In this document: positions 43,418-51,848 of the stretch, piece after piece
Layout: every line of letters begins with the position of its first letter
Numbering within the stretch: the stretch's first letter is position 1
Origin: Bacillota bacterium
GTDB lineage: Bacteria; Bacillota; UBA4882; UBA8346
DNA length: 64,000 bases
NCBI GenBank assembly: GCA_023401925.1
Contig: JAEXDA010000002.1
Span: 62,001 to 126,000 of the forward strand
Reading direction: 5' to 3'
Program-made: the position numbers and the translations under genes
The notes under the pieces: generated by a model
Seen by the model: only the letters and a program-made list of their open reading frames with translations
Databases searched by the model: none
What the model was told of the DNA's origin: nothing

Positions 43418-44896
43418 ATGGAGATTTTGATTTTAGCCATTCCTTTTTTGTGGATGTTTCTGTTTTGGATTCCATTTTCCAACCGGGTTCATCATGTGTT
43501 AAATATCATCGGAGCGTTTATGCTGTTGGCAACGGCTGTATTCACTACCTGCAGGGTTAATACCGCCGGTTCTATTAGCTATCCATTCTTAAACAACTTT
43601 TTTTATATGGATGCTTTAAGTGTTATTGTATTGGATATTATAGCCATTGTGAGCTTTATGGTCGGTATTTTCTCGATTGGTTATTTAAATCAGGAAATCC
43701 GTCACCAAGCTATTACCAAGAAAAAGCTTCGGATCTTTTACAGCTTGATGTATGCATTTATTTTTACGATGGTTCTGGTTGTCAGTACGCAGAATCTGGG
43801 CCTGATGTGGATTGCTATTGAAGCAACTACGTTAGCCTCCGCATTTTTGGTAGGTTTTTATAATCATAAAGAAGCGATTGAAGCGGCCTGGAAATATGTC
43901 ATTATATGTTCGGTCGGCATTGCCCTTGCACTGCTTGGAATTGTATTCCTTTATATATCGGCCGTCAATACATTTGAAGGTTCAAACTCCACTTTAAACT
44001 GGCTCTTCCTTTTAAAGAACGCTCATTTACTTCATCGCAATATCGTAAAAATCGCCTTTATTTTTGTTTTGGTGGGGTTTGGAACGAAGATGGGTTTAGT
44101 GCCCATGCATACCTGGTTGCCGGATGCCCATAGTCAAGCTCCGGCGCCGATTAGCGCGCTATTATCCGGAGTATTGCTTAATAGTGCACTTTATGGGTTA
44201 ATCCGGATACTGGCCATTGTCAATAGAAACCTGGGAAATCATGTCTATACAGGGCAACTTCTTACCATAGCCGGATTAATATCCATTGCCACCGCATCCG
44301 TGTTTATACTTACCCAAAAGGATTATAAAAGAATGTTGGCTTATTCCAGCATTGAGCATATAGGCATCATCACTTTCGGGCTTGGGATTTTTACTCCGAT
44401 CTCATTGTTTGCATCCCTTTATCATATGGTCAATCATGCCTTTACGAAATCATTGCTGTTTTTATCTTCTGGCAATGTATTCCTGAAATATAAAACCAGG
44501 GAAATCGATAAGGTACGGGGCCTTTTAAAAGTACTGCCGATAACCGGAATTACTTTTCTGCTTGGATTGTTTGCAATTGCCGGGACACCGCCTTTTAGCA
44601 TCTTCAGCAGCGAACTGAATATGATTATTGCGGCTTTTACAGTCCGCCAAATCATTCCGGTGATATGCTTTATCTTATTTATTGCAACGGTTTTCGCCGG
44701 GATTGCTCTGGTGGCGCTAAAAATGTTTTTCGGTGAAAATACGAACCCCTCCGTCCATTCGGGAGAAGAAAACTTTTTCGGATTGCCGGTTCTTATCGGT
44801 TTATTTTTAATCATTGCAGTTACGGGGATGTTGATGCCTGATGGGTTAAAAAAATTGTTAGAAACCGCTTCCGGTATTATAAGGGGGGTCGTATAA
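43418..44896 (+). CDS. hyfF: HyfF-like antiporter subunit (NuoN/NuoM family)
   Basis: A 492-residue membrane protein with about 14 segments, the second proton-channel subunit. Conserved runs include MWIAIEATTLASAFLVGFY (glutamate of the proton path), GFGTKMGLVPMHTWLPDAHSQAPAPISALLSG and LAYSSIEHIGII. Its stop codon shares one base with the start of the large-subunit gene. Confidence 0.88.
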   Translation: MEILILAIPFLWMFLFWIPFSNRVHHVLNIIGAFMLLATAVFTTCRVNTAGSISYPFLNNFFYMDALSVIVLDIIAIVSFMVGIFSIGYLNQEIRHQAITKKKLRIFYSLMYAFIFTMVLVVSTQNLGLMWIAIEATTLASAFLVGFYNHKEAIEAAWKYVIICSVGIALALLGIVFLYISAVNTFEGSNSTLNWLFLLKNAHLLHRNIVKIAFIFVLVGFGTKMGLVPMHTWLPDAHSQAPAPISALLSGVLLNSALYGLIRILAIVNRNLGNHVYTGQLLTIAGLISIATASVFILTQKDYKRMLAYSSIEHIGIITFGLGIFTPISLFASLYHMVNHAFTKSLLFLSSGNVFLKYKTREIDKVRGLLKVLPITGITFLLGLFAIAGTPPFSIFSSELNMIIAAFTVRQIIPVICFILFIATVFAGIALVALKMFFGENTNPSVHSGEENFFGLPVLIGLFLIIAVTGMLMPDGLKKLLETASGIIRGVV

Positions 44897-46521
44897 TGGA
44901 TGGTTTGAAACTTTCGGTTACGGGTGAGCGCGGGAAGGAGCGAAGCTATCCTTTTGCTTTGTTGAATCAGGCTTTTCCGGGTGCGTTGCGCCAGTTTAAA
45001 ATTCATCATCAAAACGAGCTCCATTGCGAAGCGGATCCGGATAAACTCCTAGATGTTTGCCGTTTTGTCCAGGATAAACTTGAAGGAACCCTCGTATCAC
45101 TATTTGCCAATGATGAGCGGTGCCTTAGGGAAAATCATTTTACCCTTTATTATGTGTTTGCGATCCGAACCCAAGGATACTTTATTATCATTGAAACCTT
45201 GATTGCCGGAGAATATCCCCAGTTTACCTCCATCACGCCATATATTCCATCAGCGAATCTTTATGAACGGGAGATCCTCGATCTTTACGGCATACTCCCA
45301 GTAGGGCACCCGGATTCAAGAGAGCTGGTGTTTCATAAAAATTGGCCTCAAAATCTTTTTCCATTGAGGAAAGATTTTGAAGGGCATAATTTGCCTCCGG
45401 TTGGGACAAGGGAGGCTGAATTTGTTCATGTTCATGGGAACGGGGTTTACGAAATACCGGTTGGTCCTGTCCATGCGGGAATTATAGAGCCTGGCCATTT
45501 TCGGTTTAGTGTAGCCGGTGAACCTATTATCAATCTTGAAGCCCAACTATATTATGTGCATAAAGGCATTGAAAAATTATGTGAAGGGCAGAGCATCGAG
45601 AAGTGTTTTTATATTTCCGAACGAATCTCCGGAGATGAAACATTCAGCAATTCTCTTGCTTTTTGTCAGGCGATTGAACGCATTGCCGATGTTCAAATAA
45701 TGCCTCGGGCTGAATACTCAAGGGTTGCTTTTGCAGAAATGGAACGTTTGGTCAGCCATTTAGGCGATCTGGGCGGGATTTGCACCGATGTTGCCTACGG
45801 CTTTGCGGCATCTCAGTTCAAAATGCTGCGAATATGGACTTACCAAATGATGGAGGAGATGGGGAACAGCCGTTTTCTCCGGAGTGTGAATCGTCCAGGC
45901 GGGCTCCGGAAAGACTTTTTGGCTGGAAAAGAAAAACGGTTACTGGAGTTTTTGGAGAAAATTAAAAAAGAATTAACGGATACTGTCAAGATTATCAAAG
46001 CCAATGGTTTATTTATTGACCGGGTTGAGCATACCGGCATTTTGTCATCCCGGGTTGCACAGGATTTGAATGCTGTTGGTCCGGCCGGCAGGGCTTCCGG
46101 GATCTGTCATGATGTCCGGAAAGATTATTCCTATGCGGTATATGACAGACTTCACTTCGATGTGCCGGAGCACGCGAACGGGGATGTCAATTGCCGGATG
46201 AATGTGAAAATTGAGGAATGTTTTTCGGCGATTGCTCTTATCATGCAGGCAATTGAGAAAATGCCCTCGGGAAGTATTTATTCTCCGATTCCCCGGGTTG
46301 AAGCCTATCAATCGGCGTTAGGATATACCGAGTCGGCCAGGGGGGAAAATATTCACTGGATTATGACAGGGCCTGGGAATACCATCTTCCGGTATAAAAT
46401 TCGGACTCCATCATTTTGTAATTGGCCTGCTTTGTGTTATGCGGTAGCCGGTAATATCGTGCCAGATTTTCCGCTAATTAATAAGAGCTTTAATCTGTCA
46501 TATGCCGGAAATGACTTATAG
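44896..46521 (+). CDS. Hydrogenase-related large subunit (HyfG/NuoCD-like) lacking all Ni-binding cysteines
   Basis: A 541-residue fusion of a NuoC/30-kDa domain (1-170) and a NuoD/large-subunit domain (180-541). In [NiFe] hydrogenases of this group the first motif is RxCGxC with a following histidine; here residues 243-248 read RISGDE and the histidine is Asn. The last motif, usually DPCxxC near the C-terminus, reads NLSYAGNDL (533-541). All four Ni ligands are therefore absent, while the fold landmarks (LAFCQAIE, ERLVSHLGDLG, FCNWPALCYAVAGN) remain. This matches energy-converting hydrogenase-related (Ehr) complexes. The substrate is unknown. Confidence 0.88.
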   Translation: MDGLKLSVTGERGKERSYPFALLNQAFPGALRQFKIHHQNELHCEADPDKLLDVCRFVQDKLEGTLVSLFANDERCLRENHFTLYYVFAIRTQGYFIIIETLIAGEYPQFTSITPYIPSANLYEREILDLYGILPVGHPDSRELVFHKNWPQNLFPLRKDFEGHNLPPVGTREAEFVHVHGNGVYEIPVGPVHAGIIEPGHFRFSVAGEPIINLEAQLYYVHKGIEKLCEGQSIEKCFYISERISGDETFSNSLAFCQAIERIADVQIMPRAEYSRVAFAEMERLVSHLGDLGGICTDVAYGFAASQFKMLRIWTYQMMEEMGNSRFLRSVNRPGGLRKDFLAGKEKRLLEFLEKIKKELTDTVKIIKANGLFIDRVEHTGILSSRVAQDLNAVGPAGRASGICHDVRKDYSYAVYDRLHFDVPEHANGDVNCRMNVKIEECFSAIALIMQAIEKMPSGSIYSPIPRVEAYQSALGYTESARGENIHWIMTGPGNTIFRYKIRTPSFCNWPALCYAVAGNIVPDFPLINKSFNLSYAGNDL

Positions 46522-46593
46522 AATATAGAGACTAGAATTTAGGATCCGGAGGAGATTTTTGGACTTGCGAATCCAAGGAATAAAGGTGATTTT

Positions 46594-47382
46594 ATGTTAA
46601 AAATGCTGCAGAAGATGATTCAATATCCCCGTTTAACCAATGATTATCCCCAAAAACCGTTTGACGCGAGATTTATGATTGGTAAGCCGGTGATAGATAG
46701 TGCCCTTTGTAACGGCTGCGGCGAATGTGTAAAACGTTGTCCGTCCGGAGCGGTGATTCAAGTGGAAGCGCCTGGGAAAACGGGGATCAATCTGGATGAA
46801 TGTATATTCTGCGCCTTATGCGAGGAAGTTTGTCCGCAGAGAGCAGTGACCATTACTCATCAATTTGAACTGGCTGAAAAAAGCCGCCAGTCACTGCGAA
46901 AAGGGCCGTTTCATCTTCAGGAAGGGAATGTTCCCGCGGATAATTACGAGTTAATCGGTAGGAAAATGGAAAAGCAGCTTCGGAAAAAACTAGGCCGGAG
47001 TCTTCAGATACGTGAAGTCGATGCAGGATCATGCAATGGTTGTGACTACGAGATTAATGCTACAATGAATCCTTTGAATGATCTGGAACGTTTTGGAATA
47101 CATTTTGTAGCTTCACCACGTCATGCGGATATGCTTCTGGTCACCGGCACAGCCTGTCGAAACATGGAGCTGGCGTTGGTAAAAACTTATAATGCGACGC
47201 CCGATCCTAAACTGGTAGTGGCGGTAGGAGCTTGTGCCTGCAGTGGCGGTATTTTTAAAGATAGCCCTCAAACTAGAGCGGGAATTGACAATATTGTGCC
47301 GGTGGATGTTTATATTCCGGGATGCCCGCCCAGACCTCAAGCCATTATTTACGGAATTCTCAAAGCAGTGGACAGGATATAA
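46594..47382 (+). CDS. Fused ferredoxin and hydrogenase small subunit (HyfH-HyfI/NuoI-NuoB-like)
   Basis: A 262-residue electron-transfer subunit. Residues 30-90 carry two [4Fe-4S] motifs (CNGCGECVKRCP from Cys39, and CIFCALCEEVCP). Residues 140-262 are a NuoB/HyfI-like small subunit with Cys147 and Cys150 (SCNGCDYE) and further cysteines in VTGTACRNM, GACACSGG and PGCPPRP, so the proximal cluster is intact. The wiring for electrons is complete even though the large subunit has no nickel site. It lies 72 bases after the large-subunit gene and ends the operon. Confidence 0.88.
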   Translation: MLKMLQKMIQYPRLTNDYPQKPFDARFMIGKPVIDSALCNGCGECVKRCPSGAVIQVEAPGKTGINLDECIFCALCEEVCPQRAVTITHQFELAEKSRQSLRKGPFHLQEGNVPADNYELIGRKMEKQLRKKLGRSLQIREVDAGSCNGCDYEINATMNPLNDLERFGIHFVASPRHADMLLVTGTACRNMELALVKTYNATPDPKLVVAVGACACSGGIFKDSPQTRAGIDNIVPVDVYIPGCPPRPQAIIYGILKAVDRI

Positions 47383-47389
47383 CCCATAA

Positions 47390-47418
47390 TTGTATTTTGT
47401 ACACAATTGGGCTATAAT
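47390..47418 (+). promoter_or_regulatory. Promoter of serS
   Basis: TTGTAT (47390-47395) and TATAAT (47413-47418) with a 17-base spacer. The leader is only about 25 bases, too short for a T-box. Confidence 0.7.
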
Positions 47419-47448
47419 GGAAAGAAATATTCTAAGGAAGTGGCAGTA

Positions 47449-48726
47449 ATGCTTGATATTAAATTTGTACGCAGCCAACCGGAGCAGGTTCGGCAAGGTA
47501 TGGCCAAACGGAATGCTAAAGTTCCGTTGGACGACTTTCTCAAACTGGATGAGGAGCGGCGTAAAGCACTTGTTGAAGTAGAGCAGCTTAAGAATAAAAG
47601 AAATACAGTTTCCAAAGAGGTAGGCCGTCTGAAGTCTCAAGGCCAAGATGCATCGGCTTATATCAAAGAAATGCAGGAAGTTGGCGACCGGATTCAAAAG
47701 CTCGACGGGGAAGTCAGAGAAATCGAAGGGAAGCTCCAAGATATTTTAATGATAATCCCCAATATTCCTCATGAATCGGTTCCCGTAGGACCGGATGAAA
47801 CCGGGAATCAGGAGATCCGTAAATGGGGTGAGCCCAGAAAATTCGATTTCTCACCAAAGACTCACGATGAAATCGGTGTTGGTCTGGGAATTATGGATTT
47901 TGAACGGGCGGCCAAAATCAGCGGCGCCCGCTTTGTGGTGATGAAAAATTGGGGCGCCAAACTGGAGAGGGCCTTATTCACTTTTATGCTGGATCTGCAT
48001 ACCCGCGAACATGGCTACAGTGAAATCTTTCCTCCTTTCCTGGTAAACAGGGCTTCGATGACTGGGACCGGGCAATTACCCAAATTTGAAGAGGATGCTT
48101 TTAAGGTTACGGGGGATTACTTCCTAATTCCCACGGCAGAGGTCCCGGTGACCAATTTGCACCGGGATGAGATACTTGATGTGGATATGTTGCCGATTAA
48201 GTATGTTGCCTACTCGGCGTGCTTCAGGGCAGAGGCGGGTTCAGCCGGCCGTGATACCCGCGGCATTATCCGCCAGCACCAATTTAACAAAGTTGAGTTG
48301 GTGAGGTTTTGCAAACCGGAAGATTCTTATGCAGAACATGAGAAATTGGTTCGCGATGCTGAGACTGTGCTGCAGCGTCTGGGCCTTCCTTACCGGGTGA
48401 TGCTGCTTTGCAGCGGCGATCAGGGATTTTCAGCGGCCAAATGTTATGATCTTGAAGTATGGCTGCCTAGTTTCAACTGTTACAGGGAAATATCAAGCTG
48501 CAGTAATTTTGAGGCTTTCCAGGCCCGACGCGCCAATATTAAATACCGTCCGGCAGCAGGGGCTAAACCGGAATTCGTTCACACCTTGAATGGTTCCGGA
48601 GTTGCAGTGGGCAGAACCGTAGCGGCGATATTGGAAAATTATCAGAATGAAGACGGCAGTGTAACGATACCGGAGGCCCTGCAACCCTATATGGGCCTCG
48701 ACATTATTAAGCCCGGAAAAGGCTGA
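47449..48726 (+). CDS. serS: Seryl-tRNA synthetase
   Basis: A class II aminoacyl-tRNA synthetase of 425 residues. The N-terminal coiled-coil arm (about 30-105) binds the long variable arm of tRNA-Ser. The class II motifs are present: PTAEVPVTNLHRDEIL, then FRAEAGSAGRDTRGIIRQHQFNKVE (motif 2) and GSGVAVGRTVAAILEN (motif 3). The start at 47449 (MLDIKFVR) matches other SerS proteins. It has its own promoter and terminator. Confidence 0.96.
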   Translation: MLDIKFVRSQPEQVRQGMAKRNAKVPLDDFLKLDEERRKALVEVEQLKNKRNTVSKEVGRLKSQGQDASAYIKEMQEVGDRIQKLDGEVREIEGKLQDILMIIPNIPHESVPVGPDETGNQEIRKWGEPRKFDFSPKTHDEIGVGLGIMDFERAAKISGARFVVMKNWGAKLERALFTFMLDLHTREHGYSEIFPPFLVNRASMTGTGQLPKFEEDAFKVTGDYFLIPTAEVPVTNLHRDEILDVDMLPIKYVAYSACFRAEAGSAGRDTRGIIRQHQFNKVELVRFCKPEDSYAEHEKLVRDAETVLQRLGLPYRVMLLCSGDQGFSAAKCYDLEVWLPSFNCYREISSCSNFEAFQARRANIKYRPAAGAKPEFVHTLNGSGVAVGRTVAAILENYQNEDGSVTIPEALQPYMGLDIIKPGKG

Positions 48727-48758
48727 TCAAAAATCCATAAGTTCGATTAAAAAATTAT

Positions 48759-48799
48759 TAACCCTTTTACCATATAAAACTTGGCGAAAGGGTTATTTC
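48759..48799 (+). terminator. Terminator of serS
   Basis: taacccttt pairs with aaagggtta across a long loop; the tail is only moderately T-rich. Confidence 0.5.
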
Positions 48800-48859
48800 C
48801 ATCCTGGTAATTGTACCCCGGCACTCTGAGTATCACTTTCCTTTTTGTTTTTTTTATGT

Positions 48860-49792
48860 TTATGGAGCAGTGAGTTCATAACGTAAATCCATCATCTTTT
48901 TCCCCCACAACTCCACGGGATTTTCGGTTACTTTTCTAAATCCGGCCTGGGTATACATATGAATCGCCGTTTGCTGATCGCTGGTTGTGAGTAAGAAAAC
49001 TTTGGAATATTCTCGTTCCCGGCAAAAACTTAGAGCGCCTTCCAATAATTTTTTTCCCAGCCCAGCCCTTCTAGCTTTCGGATGGATAAGGAACCAGCGG
49101 AGTTGGGCCAGGTTGCCCGGATGTCCGACGATAGCGATAGAACCTACGATTTCATCATCCAGTTCTGCCAACCACAAGCGGTCTTTTTCGGGATGATAAA
49201 GTTCGATAAATTCGTGAAAAGTATGGGCGACATAGCCTTCAAATTGGTAATTGTAACCGCATTCCCGGGAATAAATGAGACCGTGCAAATAAATTAAATA
49301 TCCAATATCCCCCGGTTGAATATCATGGCGAATCTTTAATTCCTGGATTGAAGCAGGGGGTTTTCCGGATTTGGTTAAAATCCGTCGGGCCTTATTCATA
49401 GAATTTACCAATATCCTCTGGTCTTCAGGGGTTAAATCTTGTATAAAGCTTTGAATTTGTTGACTGGAGGATTCATTGAGCTCCAGAAAAAGGGCAAGCC
49501 CTTTTTGGGTAAGAAAGAGATAACTGAATCTGGCGTCTGTGGGCGATGTTTTCTTGTCGATGAGATCATTCTTAATCAAACGCGACAAAATCCGGCTCAG
49601 ATAGCCTTTATCCAGCTTTAAATGGGTCATCAGTTGAGTTGCCGTACACTCCCTGGTATGATGAATTTCAAACAAGACGCGGGCCTCAGCCAATGAATAC
49701 GGGCTATCCAGTATATGTTGGTCGATGACGCCTAAGATATTGGTATAAAACCGATTGAACCGGCGAATTTCTTCAACGATTTGAGAATTCAC
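48860..49792 (-). CDS. MarR-type HTH fused to GNAT N-acetyltransferase
   Basis: A 310-residue two-domain protein. Residues 1-145 are a MarR winged helix (SLAEARVLFEIHH, TATQLMTHLKLDKGYLSRILSRLIKNDLIDK, FLTQKGLALF). Residues 160-310 are a GNAT domain with the acetyl-CoA loop HPKARRAGLGKKLLE and the C-terminal AIHMYTQAGFRKV. GTG at 49792 has ggagg six bases upstream, and MNSQIVEEIRRFNRFYT matches the usual start of this fusion family. Two palindromes at its promoter suggest autorepression. The acetylation target is unknown. Confidence 0.87.
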   Translation of the reverse strand: MNSQIVEEIRRFNRFYTNILGVIDQHILDSPYSLAEARVLFEIHHTRECTATQLMTHLKLDKGYLSRILSRLIKNDLIDKKTSPTDARFSYLFLTQKGLALFLELNESSSQQIQSFIQDLTPEDQRILVNSMNKARRILTKSGKPPASIQELKIRHDIQPGDIGYLIYLHGLIYSRECGYNYQFEGYVAHTFHEFIELYHPEKDRLWLAELDDEIVGSIAIVGHPGNLAQLRWFLIHPKARRAGLGKKLLEGALSFCREREYSKVFLLTTSDQQTAIHMYTQAGFRKVTENPVELWGKKMMDLRYELTAP

Positions 49793-49816
49793 GGTAAACC
49801 TCCGTGGCAGTCTGCG

Positions 49817-49868
49817 GCTGACTTTGTCAACTAATAATAGGATAACAAATATGGTTGACTTTGTCAAC
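49817..49868 (-). promoter_or_regulatory. Twin palindromic operators over the MarR-GNAT promoter
   Basis: gttgactttgtcaac (49854-49868, perfect) and gctgactttgtcaac (49817-49831, one mismatch) have centres 37 bases apart. The first contains the -35 TTGACA of a minus-strand promoter (a TATCCT -10 follows after 17 bases); the second lies downstream of the start. This is a textbook layout for cooperative autorepression. Confidence 0.65.
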
Positions 49869-49932
49869 TTGTTTGCCCCTGCCCACCTGGAAAATAAAAT
49901 GAATGAACTGGGTGATAAGGGGAATATTAGGG

Positions 49933-50196
49933 ATGAGGTGGTTGAAATTGTCTGCCGGACTTACAGTTTTTGGAATCATGGTTGATCATCGGGATCAAAA
50001 TGCCCCAAATATGCAGGAAGTCATCACAAAATACGGCCGGGATATTATTGGCCGGATGGGAGTGCCGAGTCCTTCCAAAGAACAAGGATTAATCACGCTA
50101 ATCTACGAAGGCGAATCAAAAAACGCCACTACTTTCCGAAAAGAGCTGGAGGATATCTCCGGGGTTACCGTCCAAACCATAACCTTTATGCAGTAA
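49933..50196 (+). CDS. Small ACT/ferredoxin-like fold protein, TM1266 type
   Basis: Eighty-seven residues or slightly fewer. VFGIMVDHRDQNAPNMQEVI, then YGRDIIGRMGVPSPSKEQG, LITLIYEG and ISGVTVQTITFM follow the pattern of TM1266-like proteins, a NikR-C-like ACT fold often called iron-only hydrogenase system regulator. It has no DNA-binding domain. The start is ambiguous: ATG at 49933 (site aagggga), or TTG at 49942 or 49948 closer to gaggtgg, the last of which gives the usual family length. No [FeFe]-hydrogenase gene is in the window, so its partner is unclear. Confidence 0.6.
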   Translation: MRWLKLSAGLTVFGIMVDHRDQNAPNMQEVITKYGRDIIGRMGVPSPSKEQGLITLIYEGESKNATTFRKELEDISGVTVQTITFMQ

Positions 50197-50300
50197 GGCG
50201 CTTGCTTTCAATGTGAATTCAATATGAAATGGTAAAATCTGGGTGACGGAATTCTTGCCGCTTTGAATAAAGGAGGCTGAAAGGAGAGTGTTGATAGTTG

Positions 50301-51206
50301 ATGTTGAAAAAAATTAAAGTCTGGCTGATTGCTGTCAGGGCACCTTTTTTCAGCGCTTCGCTGATCCCGGTCTTGGTTGGCGCGGCTCTCAGCAGCAGGT
50401 TGGGAAATTTTCATTGCATCAAATTATTATTGGCGTTATGGATTGTTGTCTCTTGTCATGCCGGGGCCAACCTCATCAATGATTATTTTGATGCTGAAGG
50501 AAGTGATCCCCTCAACCGGTTTTCGACCCCGTTTAGCGGGGGCAGCCGTTTAATTCAACAGGGTATTTTGTCCCGGAAAGCATATTACCGAGGGGCTTAT
50601 ATCATATATGGCATTGCTTTTTTTACTATATTGATAGCAACCTTCGTCTATCAAAATTTAGGCATTTTGTTGTTAGGAATAGCGGGAATCGTTATTGGCA
50701 TTATTTACAGTGCAAGAGAAACTTTCGGAATGGGACGCGGCTGGGGGGAATTGGCGGTAGGAATAGGATTCGGACCTTTTGCCACGGCGGGGAGTTTTCT
50801 GTTACAGACCAATTTTTTGTTGCCGGAAGCATTTTTGGCTGGGATTCCGGTTGGTTTTTTAATCATGGGCGTATTAATTTTAAATGAATTTCCTGACATA
50901 GAAGCCGATCGGGCTGTTAATAAACGGAATTGGATCGTCCGATCCGGGGGCGGAATTCGGGGAGTCTGGATTTATCTAACGGTCATTTCATTAGCGTATT
51001 TTACATTAATCGGCGGCGTTTTTTGGGGTGTCTTTCCGCCTAAAATTTTAGTTTCCTGTTTTACGATCCCGCTGGCGGTATGGGTTCTATTGAAAATTCA
51101 TCAGTATCAAGGCAATAACCCGGAGATTGCCCCGGTTTTGGCAGGAAATATCGGTCTCCATTTTATTACAGGCATCTTGATCACGGTTGGTTTATGGTGG
51201 AAATAA
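50301..51206 (+). CDS. UbiA-family prenyltransferase (MenA-like)
   Basis: A 301-residue membrane prenyltransferase of about eight segments. The first Asp-rich motif is NDYFDAEGSDP near residue 60, and the second is DIEADRAVNKRN near residue 205, both as in MenA-type 1,4-dihydroxy-2-naphthoate prenyltransferases. SARETFGMGRGWGELAVGIGFGP is also MenA-like. No other menaquinone gene is near, so the aromatic acceptor is not certain. The ATG at 50301 lies 12 bases after aaggagag; TTG at 50298 is an option. Confidence 0.83.
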   Translation: MLKKIKVWLIAVRAPFFSASLIPVLVGAALSSRLGNFHCIKLLLALWIVVSCHAGANLINDYFDAEGSDPLNRFSTPFSGGSRLIQQGILSRKAYYRGAYIIYGIAFFTILIATFVYQNLGILLLGIAGIVIGIIYSARETFGMGRGWGELAVGIGFGPFATAGSFLLQTNFLLPEAFLAGIPVGFLIMGVLILNEFPDIEADRAVNKRNWIVRSGGGIRGVWIYLTVISLAYFTLIGGVFWGVFPPKILVSCFTIPLAVWVLLKIHQYQGNNPEIAPVLAGNIGLHFITGILITVGLWWK

Positions 51207-51275
51207 ATATTTACAGTAGTCGGTATTTTGTGTTATATTGAAGCAGAGGATTTTCTTTCCAATTCGATTTTTAGT

Positions 51276-51310
51276 TTACCATGGAGTCGGCTCATGGTAA
51301 TTTATTATTT
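51276..51310 (+). terminator. Rho-independent terminator
   Basis: ttaccatg pairs with catggtaa around gagtcggct and is followed by a T-rich tail. It ends the prenyltransferase transcript. Confidence 0.65.
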
Positions 51311-51322
51311 GTTTTTCATATG

Positions 51323-51366
51323 AAGGCTGTCTAAAAAGTAAAATCTTTTTGGACAGCCTCTTTTTT
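51323..51366 (+). terminator. Terminator hairpin, short relative of the MITE-like family
   Basis: ggctgtctaaaaag pairs perfectly, apart from one G-U, with ctttttggacagcc around taaaat and ends in six Ts. The outer sequence (aaggctgtc...aaaag) resembles the arms of the 115-bp elements, as if the middle had been deleted. Confidence 0.7.
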
Positions 51367-51369
51367 AGG

Positions 51370-51828
51370 TTATTGCGGTTTTTTATGCCAGCAAATCAAT
51401 TGGGTTTGCTTCCAGTGAAGCCGTTTATAATATTCCAGCGCGGGGCTATTTCCAAGATCGGCGAGCAACTCCAAACGTTTTGCATCGTGCTGATAGGCCC
51501 ATACTTCGATTTGTGCCAAAAGAGAACGTCCGATGCCTTGTTTGCGGTAGTCTTGATGGACCACCATATCTTCAATCAGGGCCGCTTTACCGCCTTCGGC
51601 TGTTGTTATCAAGAGCTGGGCCGTACACATCCCGATGATTTGGCCTTCGCACTCCGCCACCATAATACAGCGCTGCTCAGGATCCTCAAGCATCAGCTCC
51701 AGACCTTGGCGTTGTTTGACTTCATTAAAAGAAAAGTCGGCTTCTATGGAAAATAAGACTTTTAACAAATTGATGAGGGCGGGTACGTCTTTAGGAACGG
51801 CGTTTCGCAAAGAAAAGTCCACCGGCAT
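51370..51828 (-). CDS. GNAT family N-acetyltransferase
   Basis: A 152-residue acetyltransferase. The strand and loop for acetyl-CoA are clear: AALIEDMVVHQDYRKQGIGRSLLAQIE, followed by LEYYKRLHWKQTQLI. The N-terminal SLRNAVPKDVPALINLL is a normal GNAT opening. The substrate is unknown. It stands alone, just upstream of the decayed MFS gene in the same direction. Confidence 0.87.
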   Translation of the reverse strand: MPVDFSLRNAVPKDVPALINLLKVLFSIEADFSFNEVKQRQGLELMLEDPEQRCIMVAECEGQIIGMCTAQLLITTAEGGKAALIEDMVVHQDYRKQGIGRSLLAQIEVWAYQHDAKRLELLADLGNSPALEYYKRLHWKQTQLICWHKKPQ

Positions 51829-51848
51829 AAAAATACACCTCTTTCCAC

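Noticed and set aside
44434..45024. 196-codon minus-strand frame across hyfF and the large-subunit gene
   Set aside because: Antisense shadow of strongly conserved genes; composition is unlike a real protein.
44896..46521. Functional [NiFe] hydrogenase large subunit
   Set aside because: All four cysteine ligands are replaced and there are no maturation genes beside the operon.
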